A DNA stretch of 64,000 nt, taken from contig NC_079216.1 of assembly GCF_029633865.1 (NCBI RefSeq), positions 68,413,667 to 68,477,666 on the forward strand. The letters run 5' to 3'. The translations under genes were made by a program, and so were the position numbers. Below are positions 47,024-57,984 of this stretch, one piece after another. Position 1 is the first letter of the stretch. Every line of letters starts with the position of its first letter. The notes under the pieces were generated by a model. It was not told where the DNA came from. It made no database searches and saw nothing but the letters and a program-made list of their open reading frames with translations. The DNA is from Lampris incognitus. Taxonomy: Eukaryota > Chordata > Actinopteri > Lampriformes > Lampridae.

Positions 47024-49079
47024 AATGCCTTACTTTTAGCATCAATAAGCCGTTCGCGGGGGTACAACTCAGAGGCTGAAAGCTGCTCTTTCACTTTTCC
47101 CATATCCTTCGGGTGTATGTAATCAAACAGACTCTGTCCAATGAGCTCCGCCTGCAGAGAAAACGGTTTAGTCATCAACGGATTACATCCCCTTACTGAT
47201 AAACATCAATATCAAAAGGTCCCCAGGCAATCTCTTCTAATGCAACCCCACCCCCACCTGTGTACAACTTGCCATAAAAACAAACCACCTTAAATTCAGC
47301 GATAAAGATTCTGGTGGCCAAGAGCCATGGGGGAGGGGGGGGGTAAAAATGGGTAGTAAGGCGCTGGCTTTACAATTACTACAAACATCAAGTGGTGACC
47401 TGAGTTGTGGAACTAATAAATGTCTAAGATACAAGAACAAAAGCATTTGTTACCCGACTATAGTTCAGTATCTTGGTGATGGACTCTGAGACGAAAACTA
47501 TTTTTCCACGATCGCAGCCCACGACAAACAGGAACCCATCTGCCGCCTGTGCAGTAGAGCACGAGCAGCATGTTAACGGCATTATTAATGCATGACAACA
47601 AAAAAAAAGGTGAGAGAATAAATCACAGTGGCACCAGAATTTAAGTGCCCCAGTACATATGTTCACAATTAACTTCTGGTGTGAAGTCTTTTACTCTGAA
47701 AATGCGTTTCAAAAAAAGAGTTTTTCAGTCCAGTAAAGCTTTGATACAGGCTGTTGTAGGGATCGTGTTGTCATATGCAACACAACACATTTGCCTCTGG
47801 ACAAAGAGTTCTCATTGGTCTGACAAGTCTGGCGAGCACAGTTTGGTCTGAGACACTTTGAAAAAGGCTGCAGTTATGAACTGCAGACGGGCGGGGACTG
47901 CATTTCATTTGCACGGTGTTTGTGTTGGCGTGTGTATACAGTATCGTGTGTACCTTGAGGACAAGGTGTTTGAGTTCTTCATCAGGAAGGAATGAAGGCT
48001 TGTAATTGGCTTCAGAAAAAGCACTAGCTGAACCTGGAGAACAGAGACAAATTAAAAATATGGTTCTCTCATGAGCGCTGCAGTGCAAGACAGCCAACAC
48101 ACAGTGGAAGCTTTGTCATGATATCACCAAGCACAATCAATCCAAACATGAACAAAAGGCTACGACTTCATTCATCATCGCCATTCAATGGTATGATACC
48201 TTTGAGAGATTTGAGGTGCTGCACAGCCATTCTAAGTACGGTCAGTTTGTCCAACTTGCGAGACATGGGGTTACAGGTGGGGATCATGTCCGACAGCTCA
48301 TCAATGAGATTATTCATTTTGTCTCTTCGCCGCTTCTCAATCTGGCTGTGGGGCTCCCTGCAGAGAAAGGGAATTGGAAATAGAAGCTAGACCCCTAAGC
48401 ATAGGAAGAAATGTGTACAAACACGAAGCATATACATAATTTATTACAACTTACAGGATTTACACTCGAAGTATGTCAGTAATACTCAAAGCAGTGTACT
48501 ATGAATTACTTGTGTGTGTGCAGTGGTCTTGGTGAGGATTTAAGAGCAAATACCTGAAGCACTTAATTTTGACATGTTGGTCTTCCCCTTCTGACCTATA
48601 AGACATACATGCATACAAACATGTAAAAAAAATAAAAATAAATATATATACGTATATAATGTGTGTGTGTGTGTGTCTGTGTATCTGTCAACACTTTGCA
48701 AATATGGATGACTAAAGAATAAACAGATCTGCTCCAAGAGTCCTTGACTAGTATTGTACCTGTCTCGGTCATCTTCCATGTCCACATCAAGAATGGAAGC
48801 CATCTTTGTTTCCCTAGGAACAAAGTGTGTGGCTATCAGTAGAATGGTAACTATCTTTTCTGATGATGGGATACATCAGTTACAGGCTGATGATTTACAA
48901 ATTATCTTCATAACGGGTAATAAAATGCACCAATCCAGCCAAAACTTACTGGTTGTCCATACTGCCCTTCCGCTTCCTTGGCATCTCCATACTCGAGGAC
49001 ATGCCAGCAGCTGAGGTTGGGGTCATTAGGATGGGCAGCGAGACAGAAGGGCTTTGGCTTCCCTCCAACAGCACATCTT
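42846..49079 (-). CDS. bmal2: bmal2 (arntl2), bHLH-PAS clock transcription factor, lacking only the first exon(s)
   Basis: BMAL2 dimerises with CLOCK/NPAS2 through bHLH and PAS domains and activates E-box genes in the nucleus. Sixteen minus-strand exons (49079-48950, 48813-48760, 48595-48554, 48357-48200, 48033-47954, 47546-47454, 47151-47034, 46939-46790, 46613-46373, 45672-45566, 44985-44835, 44667-44597, 44456-44342, 44146-44056, 43967-43868, 43003-42846) join in phase to 619 residues; human BMAL2 is about 636. In visible numbering: nuclear-signal-like PRKRKGS about 34-40, bHLH 76-128 ([19 protein letters not shown]), PAS-A from about 156 ([18 protein letters not shown]), PAS-B about 345-441 ([32 protein letters not shown]) and C-terminal activation helix [26 protein letters not shown] and KPTEFITR favour BMAL2 over BMAL1. 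The start codon was not found upstream. Confidence 0.95.
43118..43154. repeat. (CA)n microsatellite
   Basis: About 18 CA units in the last bmal2 intron. Confidence 0.96.
43868..43967 (-). CDS. bmal2: bmal2 exon, C-terminal region
   Basis: [20 protein letters not shown] and [13 protein letters not shown]; donor GTACGC. Confidence 0.88.
44056..44146 (-). CDS. bmal2: bmal2 exon, C-terminal region
   Basis: [30 protein letters not shown]; acceptor GGTTTAG, donor GTCAGT. Confidence 0.85.
44342..44456 (-). CDS. bmal2: bmal2 exon, C-terminal region
   Basis: [20 protein letters not shown], then [16 protein letters not shown], which matches the conserved BMAL GxIGxxIAxE helix. Confidence 0.92.
44597..44667 (-). 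CDS. bmal2: bmal2 exon, variable linker
   Basis: 71 bp reading [20 protein letters not shown]. Poorly conserved and placed by phase: acceptor CACCAAG, donor GTCAGT. Confidence 0.7.
44835..44985 (-). CDS. bmal2: bmal2 exon, PAS-B end
   Basis: [39 protein letters not shown] and [10 protein letters not shown]; donor GTGAGT. Confidence 0.95.
45566..45672 (-). CDS. bmal2: bmal2 exon, PAS-B
   Basis: [35 protein letters not shown]; donor GTGAGT. Confidence 0.96.
46373..46613 (-). CDS. bmal2: bmal2 exon, PAS-A end to PAS-B start
   Basis: [31 protein letters not shown] and [20 protein letters not shown]. Acceptor TTTTAAG chosen because it alone keeps frame with the preceding exon. Confidence 0.94.
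46790..46939 (-). CDS. bmal2: bmal2 exon, PAS-A
   Basis: [20 protein letters not shown] and [20 protein letters not shown], ending SKKK; donor GTACAG. Confidence 0.95.
46966..47021. repeat. (CA)n microsatellite
   Basis: About 28 CA units between two PAS-A exons, starting 27 bp from an acceptor and ending 13 bp from a donor. Confidence 0.97.
47034..47151 (-). CDS. bmal2: bmal2 exon, PAS-A
   Basis: [20 protein letters not shown] and [19 protein letters not shown]; donor GTAAGG. Confidence 0.95.
47454..47546 (-). CDS. bmal2: bmal2 exon, start of PAS-A
   Basis: 31 codons from [20 protein letters not shown] to ILNYSR, phase 0 at both ends. Confidence 0.95.
47954..48033 (-). CDS. bmal2: bmal2 exon, bHLH-PAS linker
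   Basis: Encodes [20 protein letters not shown] and KHLVLK; donor GTACAC. Confidence 0.93.
48200..48357 (-). CDS. bmal2: bmal2 exon, bHLH domain
   Basis: [20 protein letters not shown], then [20 protein letters not shown]. It has the basic-region His, Glu and Arg that read the CACGTG E-box. Confidence 0.96.
48554..48595 (-). CDS. bmal2: bmal2 mini-exon before bHLH
   Basis: 42-bp exon [13 protein letters not shown] between acceptor ATAG and donor GTATTT. Its phase is needed to join the flanking exons. Confidence 0.85.
48760..48813 (-). CDS. bmal2: bmal2 exon
   Basis: Acceptor TTCCTAG, donor GTACAA. Encodes [17 protein letters not shown]. Confidence 0.85.
48950..49079 (-). CDS. bmal2: bmal2 exon, N-terminal region
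   Basis: Acceptor TTTTCAG, donor GTAAGT. Encodes [20 protein letters not shown] and [12 protein letters not shown] phase-1 acceptor means at least one upstream coding exon exists. Confidence 0.88.
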
Positions 49080-49659
49080 CTGAAAAACACAGACAACAAC
49101 AGGCTCACCTAGAGCTACACTGTAGCTAGGGGTGAAGGTGGTAGGACTTTCATGCCGTTTATCTGTCAAACAAAGCCATTCTGAACCTGGAAGCGAAGCA
49201 ATAAGAAAAAAAACAGCTGAAACCGTATGCTGTTGTGGTTTCAAGAGTTCTGAATTGCAACACAGCGACATCAACAGTGTTTAGCTGTGGGCAGCAGGAA
49301 ACCATCAGGTTGTTCTAACAGGTTACCACCTTCACCTCCTTGACTATGCCTCCATGTAATGCTTTAATAACGCTTCAGTGAGGCAAGATGGTGCCACACG
49401 CTGCCATGGCAAATCTTCATGTGCATTTTAAACCCCCAATTTCCCCCCTTTGCTCTTCCCATGAACACTGAATTTATCTATAAAAAAACACAAACAAGCA
49501 TTGTGCTCAAATGTGCTCCAACAGACTTGACAGTAACTTTAGTTCAAAACTGTAGGGGGGAAAAGCCAGACTAAGAGGGCATTGCCACCTAATGCCCCCC
49601 CATGGCACCCAGGTGCTCCATAATTCTAGCACCTAATAGAAAGACCCCGTTTTTGTTTT

Positions 49660-50090
49660 GTTTTTCCCTTTTTTTCCTGCTCGGTTGTATTTGGCCAATT
49701 ACTCCACTCTTCTGAGCCGTCCCGGTCTCTGCTCCACCCCCTCTGCTGATCCGGGGAGGGCTGCAGACTACCACACGCCTCCTCCCATACATGTGGAGCC
49801 ACCAGCCGCTTCTTTTCACCTGACAGTGAGGAGTTTCACCAGGGGGATGAAGCACATGGGAGGATCACGCTATTCCCCCCTGCCCCCCCCGAAACAGGCA
49901 CCCCAACCAACCAGAGGAGGCGCTAGTGCAGCAACCAGGACACATACCCACATCCGGCTTCCCACCCACAGACACAGCCAATTGTGTCTGTAGGAACGCC
50001 CGACCATGCTGGAGGTAACACGGGGATTCGAACCAGGATCCCCATGTTGGTAGGCAATGGAATAGAACACCACACTACTCGGATGCCCCT
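49660..50090 (-). mobile_element. tRNA-derived SINE (type A), copy 3
   Basis: Inverted copy: minus strand starts GGGGCATCCGAGTAGTGTGG, with B-box GGTTCGAATCCCC. It ends at a T-rich stretch on the plus strand (A-rich tail). Confidence 0.87.
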
Positions 50091-50477
50091 ACTTTTATGT
50101 TTTGATTCAGATACCTTGTGTGTTTGTGGGTGTCCATCTTAAACAGCATATCTTTAAAATCAACCCACGCTCACGTCACCTCACCAGTTTCAGCAACAGA
50201 GGTGTTGTTATGAGGCTCATTGTGACTTCCCAGAATGCTGCAGACAAATGTCTCTAAATTTCAGAAAAGTTCTGAATAGTGAATGATTAAAACAGCCATA
50301 ATAAGACCATGTGCTGACATGCTGGGAGGCACCAATTTACAGTTTTCAGGTTCTTAACGTTGAACTGACATACGATAAGCTGCTGGACCAATAATCTGCT
50401 GAAACCTTCCATCTATATCTATCAAGTGTCTCAATGAAAATGTAAAAAAAAAAAAAAAAAAGAAAGAAAGAAAAAAA

Positions 50478-50915
50478 GGCGTCCGGGTACTGTAGCGGTC
50501 TATTCCGTTGCCTACCAACATGGGGACCGCCTGTTCGAATCCCCGTGTTACCTCTGGCTTGGTTGGACGTCCCTACAGACACAATTGGCTGTGTCTGTGG
50601 GTGGGAAGCGGGATGTGGGTATGTGTCCTGGTCACTGCACTAGCGCCTCCTCTGGTCGGTCAGGGCGCCTGTTCGGGGGGGGGGATTGGGGGGAATAGCG
50701 TGATCCTCCCACGTGCTACGTCCCCCTGGTGAAACTCCTCTCTGTCAGGTGAAAAGAAGCGGCTGGCGACTCCACATGTATGGGAGGAGACATGTGGTAG
50801 TCTGCAGCCCTCCCCGGATCGGCAGAGGGGGTGGAGCAGAGACCGGGACGGCTCAGAAGAGTGGGGTAATTGGCCGGATAAAATTGCGGAGAAGAAAAAA
50901 AAAGGGGGGGGGGCT
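50478..50915 (+). mobile_element. tRNA-derived SINE (type A), copy 4
   Basis: Starts GGCGTCCGGGTACTGTAGCG after an A-rich stretch. Same body; ends in an A/G-rich tail. Confidence 0.88.
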
Positions 50916-51019
50916 AAAAAAAAGAAAAAGGAAGACCCTTTAAAAAAATTAAGTAGTATGCTAACAGAATCCTCCAATACAGTCACTCATGAAATTAACT
51001 GTCAAAGGCTGAACACAAA

Positions 51020-51869
51020 GTATTTCACATGAAATACTGACAAGGTATTTCACATGGCATACTGACAAGGTATTTCACAAGAAATACTGACAAGGTATTT
51101 CACATGGCATACTGACAAGGTATTTCACAAGAAATACTGACAAGGTATTTCACATGGCATACTGACAAGGTATTTCACAAGAAATACTGACAAGGTATTT
51201 CACATGGCATACTGACAAGGTATTTCACATGAAATACTGACAAGGTATTTCACATGGCATACTGACAAGGTATTTCACATGAAATACTGACAAGGTATTT
51301 CACATGAAATACTGACAAAGTATTTCACATGAAATACTGACAAGGTATTTCACATGGCATACTGACAAAGTATTTCACATGAAATACTGACAAGGTATTT
51401 CACATGGCATACTGACAAAGTATTTCACATGGCATACTGACAAAGTATTTCACATGAAATACTGACAAAGTATTTCACATGAAATACTGACAAGGTATTT
51501 CACATGGCATACTGACAAAGTATTTCACATGAAATACTGACAAGGTATTTCACATGGCATACTGACAAGGTATTTCACATGAAATACTGACAAAGTATTT
51601 CACATGAAATACTGACAAGGTATTTCACATGGCATACTGACAAAGTATTTCACATGAAATACTGACAAGGTATTTCACATGGCATACTGACAAGGTATTT
51701 CACATGAAATACTGACAAAGTATTTCACATGAAATACTGACAAAGTATTTCACATGGCATACTGACAAAGTATTTCACATGAAATACTGACAAAGTATTT
51801 CACATGAAATACTGACAAGGTATTTCACATGGCATACTGACAAGGTATTTCACATGAAATACTGACAAG
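51020..51869. repeat. 25-bp minisatellite, 34 copies
   Basis: Unit TATTTCACATGAAATACTGA plus CAAGG. Two main unit types, CATGAAATAC and CATGGCATAC, often alternate; an early CAAGAAATAC type and CAAGG/CAAAG ends are further variants. It lies upstream of the visible bmal2 exons. Confidence 0.97.
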
Positions 51870-51899
51870 CCATTAGACTCCCTATTTACTACATACAGC

Positions 51900-52450
51900 T
51901 AACCTGTATGTACTGTGGCTTGGCGGATAAACACAGACATCAGGTCTTACTAAGGTTAAAGTAAATTCCCCTGTTGAAGACTGGTAGAGTCTTGTTTACA
52001 AGAGTCAGGATTCGTTAGACTTGTGTGGGGGGACAGGTAAATGAACAATTAATTCAGTTGTACTTTCACACATGTTGGCAATTTTCCGGTTCGGGGCTGT
52101 ATTGCTTATCCCCAAGGCCAACTACACACCCACCAAAGAGATGTGGGCTACAACAGCGTGCCTTATCTTGTCCCTTGTCACGGGGCAGAGGACTCATTTT
52201 CTATCAGGACAGTGATTGGAGACGCCCATCAACCCTTTGCCAAGGAGGAGCAAGGTGTGTTGACTTGTATGACTTTTCCTCCACAGTCATCAGACTTTAA
52301 CCCTGTTGGAAATACGAGAACATTTGGCAAGGGAAGAGGCAAAGCACACCCCCCTGTAATGCTCTCAGAGCACCGCTGGAATATGGACTCTCAAATTCAA
52401 CAGAGCGGACATACCAAATATCGAGAAATATGTACTTTGTCAAAATTTGC
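51900..52450. other. Tc1-like decayed fragment or unassigned sequence
   Basis: Text such as CGGTTCGGGGCTGTATTGCT and GACTTTAACCCTGTTGG hints at transposon debris, but no confident motif is present. Confidence 0.25.
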
Positions 52451-52456
52451 AAAACT

Positions 52457-52870
52457 TGGGCATCCGGGTAGCGTAGTGGTCTATTCCGATGCCTACCAAC
52501 ACGGGGATCGCCCGTTCAAATCCCCGTGTTGCCTCCGGCTTGGTCGGGCTTCTCTACAGACACAATTGGCCGTGTCTGTGGGTGGGAAGCCAGATGTGGG
52601 TATGTGTCCTCGTCGCCACACTAGCGCCTCCTCTGGTCGGTCGGGGCACCTGTTTGGGGGAGAAGGGGAACTGGGGGGAATAGCTTGATCCTCCCACGTG
52701 CTACGTCCCCCTGGTGAAACTCCTCACTGTCAGGTGAAAAGAAGCGGCTGGTGACCCCACATGTATGGAGGAGGCATGTGGTAGTCTGCAGCCCTCCCCG
52801 GATCGGCAGAGGGGTTGGAGCAGAGACCGGCATGGCTTCAAAAAGTGGGGTAAATGGGGGGGGGGGGGGG
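52457..52870 (+). mobile_element. tRNA-derived SINE (type A), copy 5
   Basis: Starts GGGCATCCGGGTAGCGTAGT with degenerate B-box CGTTCAAATCCCC. Full body; G-rich end. Confidence 0.87.
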
Positions 52871-52971
52871 TCCAAAGAATTATTTTTTTTTGGACTTGTG
52901 TTGGGAAATAAATTATATAATCTTGTTTCAGATCAGCAAAGCAGAAATTGTTAGTTTTTGATTAAAGCTCT

Positions 52972-53004
<33 letters not shown>

Positions 53005-53034
53005 CACAACACACACACACACACACACACACAC
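52972..53034. repeat. (CA)n microsatellite
   Basis: Two CA tracts separated by ACAACACAAC. Confidence 0.96.
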
Positions 53035-53935
53035 TCAGTGCTGATCTCGGTGCGGTCAGTTTGAAAGCCTGTGTTCAATCACCGAGTCTTGACCTGCCGC
53101 CCTAGTTGACCCCACACATTCAGGTGGGCGGCGTGACAGCGAGAGTGAGAGAGCTCAGTGTGACACTGGTCAAGTGTTGCTCACAAACACGCACCTATTT
53201 TTAACTCTGTTCTACAGACCCGGTGACCCAAATAGCCATCAACAAATCAGCAACAACCTGATTTTTAATCCTGTTCGCTCAAGTAAAGATCTACAGGATT
53301 AAAGGGTTTGGGTGAGGGGAACTAGATGACGCACACTCGGCCAGTAAACCTGCTCACTGACTCGCTCAGCCGTCCTCCATCCTTCAATGAGAGGTTGCGC
53401 CACTCACAAGCCCTCCTGCTTTGACCTGCCCACGGCAATAAAAGGTGGAGGTTTTCACACACAGGGGACAATTCACTCAGAGAACTTCACCCAGTTTCAA
53501 TGAAACCTTTCAACTGGCACGTCAGTGGTTCTGGTCTTTCTTATCGAGAAACCGATGGGCCCAATGGCTCACTCATCTGCCCCAGATTTACGACCATTCT
53601 TCAATTACTCATGTCTTCTTCCACAACCCCGCCTTGTGTAAGTTTCTCTGAACTGCTTACCACCAGAACGGCAAGGCTGGACAGATTCAGGTGATAATGA
53701 AGTATATCAGAATGACGCTGGCGTCGTGCAAGACTGTGTACGCAATCATGTGGTCAGAATAGGCCACAAACGGGTCAGTAAGAGATGCTTCTGACAAAGA
53801 AACAAGATAAAACACTTGCAAAATAGTCATGGTATCCAAATAACTAGAAATATTTGGGCGTGAACTGCAATCACTGACTTTCATAAATGTAATTACTGAT
53901 AACTGATAGTTGCTATCAGACATTAAGTATTAACT
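53035..53935. other. Unassigned, possible bmal2 5' region
   Basis: No convincing first exon of bmal2 was found. A minus-strand ATG near 53385 is followed quickly by a stop. Confidence 0.3.
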
Positions 53936-54330
53936 GGTTAAAATTGTTGACGGTTTTGATAAACATTTGGAATGTATTTCTTTATATCAAAATGCAATTT
54001 CTGATGTCAACAACTGGCATTCTCATATCAATAACTGACATTTCAATTGATTAAAACTGAATATCTGTTATCAACGAACAAAGTTTAGATATATATCAAG
54101 TGAATCCCCCATATCCACACCGGGCAACTCCCCTAGTTAAAATTCCAACTCTCATTGAAATGAATGGGGGAAAATCATAATTTGGACTAGTTATCAAGAT
54201 CTGAATTTCTGGTATAAACAACTTAATTTCTTGCATAAATAACTGGTGTCTTCACTAGTTTAAATTAAATTACAACTATTTGTGATTTAATTTCTCATAA
54301 CAAAAATGGATAGCTAGAGAAAATTGAATT
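53936..54330. repeat. Diverged ATCAA/TGATATC-type repeat
   Basis: Short motifs such as TATCAATAACTGACATTT, GTTATCAACGAACAA and AGTTATCAAGATCTGAATTT recur irregularly. Looks like an old MITE or simple-motif repeat. Confidence 0.4.
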
Positions 54331-54408
54331 TGTGCAGCCTATGGTTCTGAAAATCCCTTCTTACTGACTGACACCCCACTGTTGAAACACGCATGCACAA
54401 AAGGTTAG

Positions 54409-54410
<2 letters not shown>

Positions 54411-54474
<64 letters not shown>
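54411..54474. repeat. (CA)n microsatellite
   Basis: About 31 CA units. Confidence 0.97.
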
Positions 54475-56035
54475 GCTCAACAGTGGGTGGGGGGTGCTCA
54501 TCACTGGGCTGTCATCTAGATAACCGACAACGCACCGTTTCTCAAAACTTCCCCTATGAACAACATAATGCCTTGCTAAAGCAATCTTGTAGCTATTGGA
54601 CTCGCTGAAAAAATTAATCATTTTGGTGCAAAGACTGTTCCATTTCAAATCACTACAAGTTTAATTTCCTGGTTGTCAGGACGACAAAAGGACAAATGGC
54701 CAATAGCAAACATTATAAATAGACCACTTCACCGGAACAAAAAACAGTTCTGACAGGTCCGTATTTATTCAGCCAAGAGTCTCGCCTCAAAAAACAAAAA
54801 TCATGCATCGGTTCATCAACTTGGTAATTTTTCAACAGTAACGTCGCCGCCTGTGAGTGTAAGGACTGGGAAGGAGGACGCGGTGAGGCGAGCAAAGTTG
54901 GACCTACACTGTTCCAGCCCAGATCTTAGACCTTACTGAACAGCTTTCACAGTTACGTTGACGATGAATCGATATTCATCCTACAATGCAAGTCAGGGGC
55001 ACCGGGAAAGAAGACTAATACAAGCACAGGAGGGACACATGCTCTGGCGGCTCCCCGGCATGACATGCGGTCCGGCTTAACTACGATTGCCTAGTAGTTC
55101 TTGTTTATTTAAATTCTGTCTCCAAATAAAATGTGTTATATGTAGACATCCTGTAACCCGCTTGGCCCCCTGGAATTGCGAACCATAGTTTGAAAACCAC
55201 TGTGCTAACCAACTGGCCCCATCTAAAGAAATTTTTAACTGGGTCACAAGACTTCTGTACTTTTCACCCTTTGAGAGACCTAAGCTTGCCTACCAACAAG
55301 CCTTCACAGATCCTCTGCTGGACCCCCCCAGTTTCCCTACAGAGCAAACTGCTTACACTACCCAACTCTTACCCCACTTATAGCCAGGATTCACAATCGG
55401 GCAGTCTGTGCAAGTATACACATTTTAAGGCAGTCGGAGTGCACAGTTGGCACAGAAAAATCGATAAGTGTAAGGGGTACAGACCATAGACTGTATAAAA
55501 AAAGGTGGATGTAGTGCCTTTAACATCACCCATTGGTTTCTGAAGGGGCACACTGAAGCCTAATGTTTGGCTTTATGCTCGCCGCCATCTTGTCAAATGT
55601 TAGAGCCAGAAAATTCAAATTTGGCCAACAGAGTGGACTATGCATGAAACTGGGATGAAACCATGGTGCCAGACAGACTGACAGACTTGTCAATCAAGGC
55701 AGACATGTCCCCTACAAACCACTTTTTTAATGCTTAATATCTTCTCAACGGAAAAATTATTTTTCCAAAACACCACCCTTGCACTGTATGCCAGGCTCTA
55801 CGCGAAACTAGCAACTGAGACCCCAACTTATTGTAGGAAAAAAAAAAGAGACTGACTGTTATTTGTAAGCAGAAGTTGGGAATTCCCTAGTGAACTTATG
55901 GACCAAAAGTTTTTTAGAGCCATACACCTAGTGGCCATGTCGGAACTGCAACTTAAGGAACTTCTGCATTGGCTTTAACTTTCAGCTGCAGCGGTTGCCA
56001 CTTGATATGGACCAATCTCTTTCCTCCCAATCTAA
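54475..56035. other. Unassigned sequence
   Basis: No exon or repeat family is recognised. Confidence 0.35.
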
Positions 56036-56037
56036 AT

Positions 56038-56410
56038 TTAGCACAAAAAGTAAGAACATTTGTGTTTGGTAGATTATGTCTTTGTTGTAACAATGCTTCT
56101 TGGCAGTAAATCTTATATCAGGCACCTGATTGTCAGCACCTGGGGTACCAGAAGCTCAAAACAAGAGTCAATAGCAACAGCAAAATAAGCTGTTTGGCAT
56201 TGGCAGAGAAGATTTGGCAAATTTTTCCTGGGCACAACCCACATACTGAGCTCCGCTGCTCATCCTACAAATGCATGTTCCTTACAAATGTGGCCCCATT
56301 TAAAAGTCAAATAAACAGGCTTTCCAACGGTATAAGATTTATTGCCAAGAAGCATTGCTACAACAAAGAAATACTCTACCAAAAACACATTTCCTTACTT
56401 TTTATGCTAA
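56038..56410. repeat. Inverted repeat, possible fold-back element
   Basis: Arms of about 75-80 bp (56038-56118 and 56332-56410) are inverted: AATGCTTCTTGGCAGTAAAT against ATTTATTGCCAAGAAGCATT. They are diverged and separated by about 210 bp. Confidence 0.7.
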
Positions 56411-56654
56411 GTATAGTTTCAGGTGAGTCTGAGCCACTACGATCACATCTAACATGTTTGACCTGTACAGCTGGAACCTGGATGCAATAGATTAGTGTAT
56501 GCTGGTCAACGAAACCAATATAAATGGACATTGCCAATAATTAATGAAAATTAAGAGTGAGAAAAAATATAAATACTGGAAATAGGGAAAGGAAAATGGC
56601 GCAGATATGGGAACAATCCGCAGGTGCACTGGAGCACACAAAAGTTAACTGATT

Positions 56655-57195
56655 GGATGCCAGCAGCCATACCAACTTGCACCTTGGTTCTGCTGCATGA
56701 CAGAACCTAAGCAAGTGTGGGCTTGGCTAGTACTTGGATGGGAGACGTCCCAGGAAAATGGGTTGCTGCGGCTGGAAGTGGTATTAGTGGGCAGTCTTTC
56801 CTCTGGTCCTAATAAAACAACAACAACAACAAAAATCCTAGTGCAGTGACAGGGACGCTGTGCTGTAGGAGACGCTGTCCTTCAGATGAGACATAAGTCC
56901 TGACTCACCGTGGTCATTAAAGATCCCATGGCACTTATCACAGAGTAGGGGGTTCCCTGGTGTCCTGGCAACATTCCCAACCTGGCTCTCTCCACCTGGC
57001 CACCTAATCACCCCCCTGTGTAATTCACTCAGTAAGTCCTCCCTCTCCACCTCAAGCTGATGTGGGGTGAGCATTCTGGTGCATCACCTAAGTAAGTGGG
57101 TGCTACACATTAGTGGCGGTTTCCCCCTTCAATGTGAAGTGTGTTGGATGTCTAGATAAAGCGCTATATAAATGTAACCCATTATTATTATGAAT
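56655..57195 (+). mobile_element. 5S-rRNA-derived SINE (SINE3-like) with L2-type tail
   Basis: The head 56660-56785 is a degenerate 5S rRNA: GCCATACCAACTTGCACC, AACCTAAGCAAGTGTGGGCT and the internal promoter TAGTACTTGGATGGGAGACG. A specific body follows, and the 3' end GCGCTATATAAATGTAACCC with ATTATTATTAT matches L2 tails. Confidence 0.9.
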
Positions 57196-57199
57196 TGTG

Positions 57200-57980
57200 T
57201 CAGAACATAAGTGCCAGTACAACGTGAATTGCAAGACCTACCATAACTGCATGGACAAAAAAAAAAGAAAAAGAAAAATGCCTTATGTTTGTTTTGCTAC
57301 CAGCGTCTTGTAGTAACCCAAGAGCTCGTCTTTCACGAGTTTGGTGCGTTCAGTTTGGTTCAGGTGTCAGCTACAAGCTGGGTAGTGTGATCCTCGTCTT
57401 GACGTGTAGTTGTTAGTTGTAGGTGTGCAATCCCCAGTTTTTCAGTCATAAACAATCTACAAAAAAAGTCTGTCAGTCAGTGTGAGACGCCGATGCCCAG
57501 TCTTCATATCTGTTAGGAATTTAAAAGTTGTATAGTGTCTCTCCACCTTTAGTGGAGGATGCAGTCAACATGGGCCTGTAAAACTTTGGCTTCTATATGC
57601 AAGGAACCTATGGCAGAATATTGTTTGCGGACTTCAGCTCTTCATTCAACATCATCCATCATCAATTTACATACTTTTACTAGGGAAGGGTATCCTCACG
57701 ATTTTAATGGTACTACTACTCTTACCAATACTGCTTATCAATCCGGTACTTTAACGGTACTCTTATCGGTTCTTTTTGTTGTTGTTTTTTTTAAGAGAAA
57801 AAAACCCCAACAAATTAAGAACAGAATTAACATTGCTGTATTTTCTCATATCTGAACAGAGCGTTACTTTTACTCATCAACCCATGTTTGTATAATTCAG
57901 TTAACTCCATGTGGGCTGTGGGCTGCTAGCATACATAACATAGCTGAGGTGGATGGGGCAACGAGAGATGAACTACGAGT
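57200..57980. other. Unassigned sequence
   Basis: No exon or known repeat is seen; poly-T/poly-A stretches lie at about 57775-57810. Confidence 0.35.
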
Positions 57981-57984
57981 TAGA

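Noticed and set aside
53370-53420. First exon of bmal2
   Set aside because: The minus-strand ATG GAG GAC frame stops after three codons and lacks a suitable donor.
56660-56785. Functional 5S rRNA gene
   Set aside because: It is diverged from 5S and continues into a SINE body with an L2-like tail.
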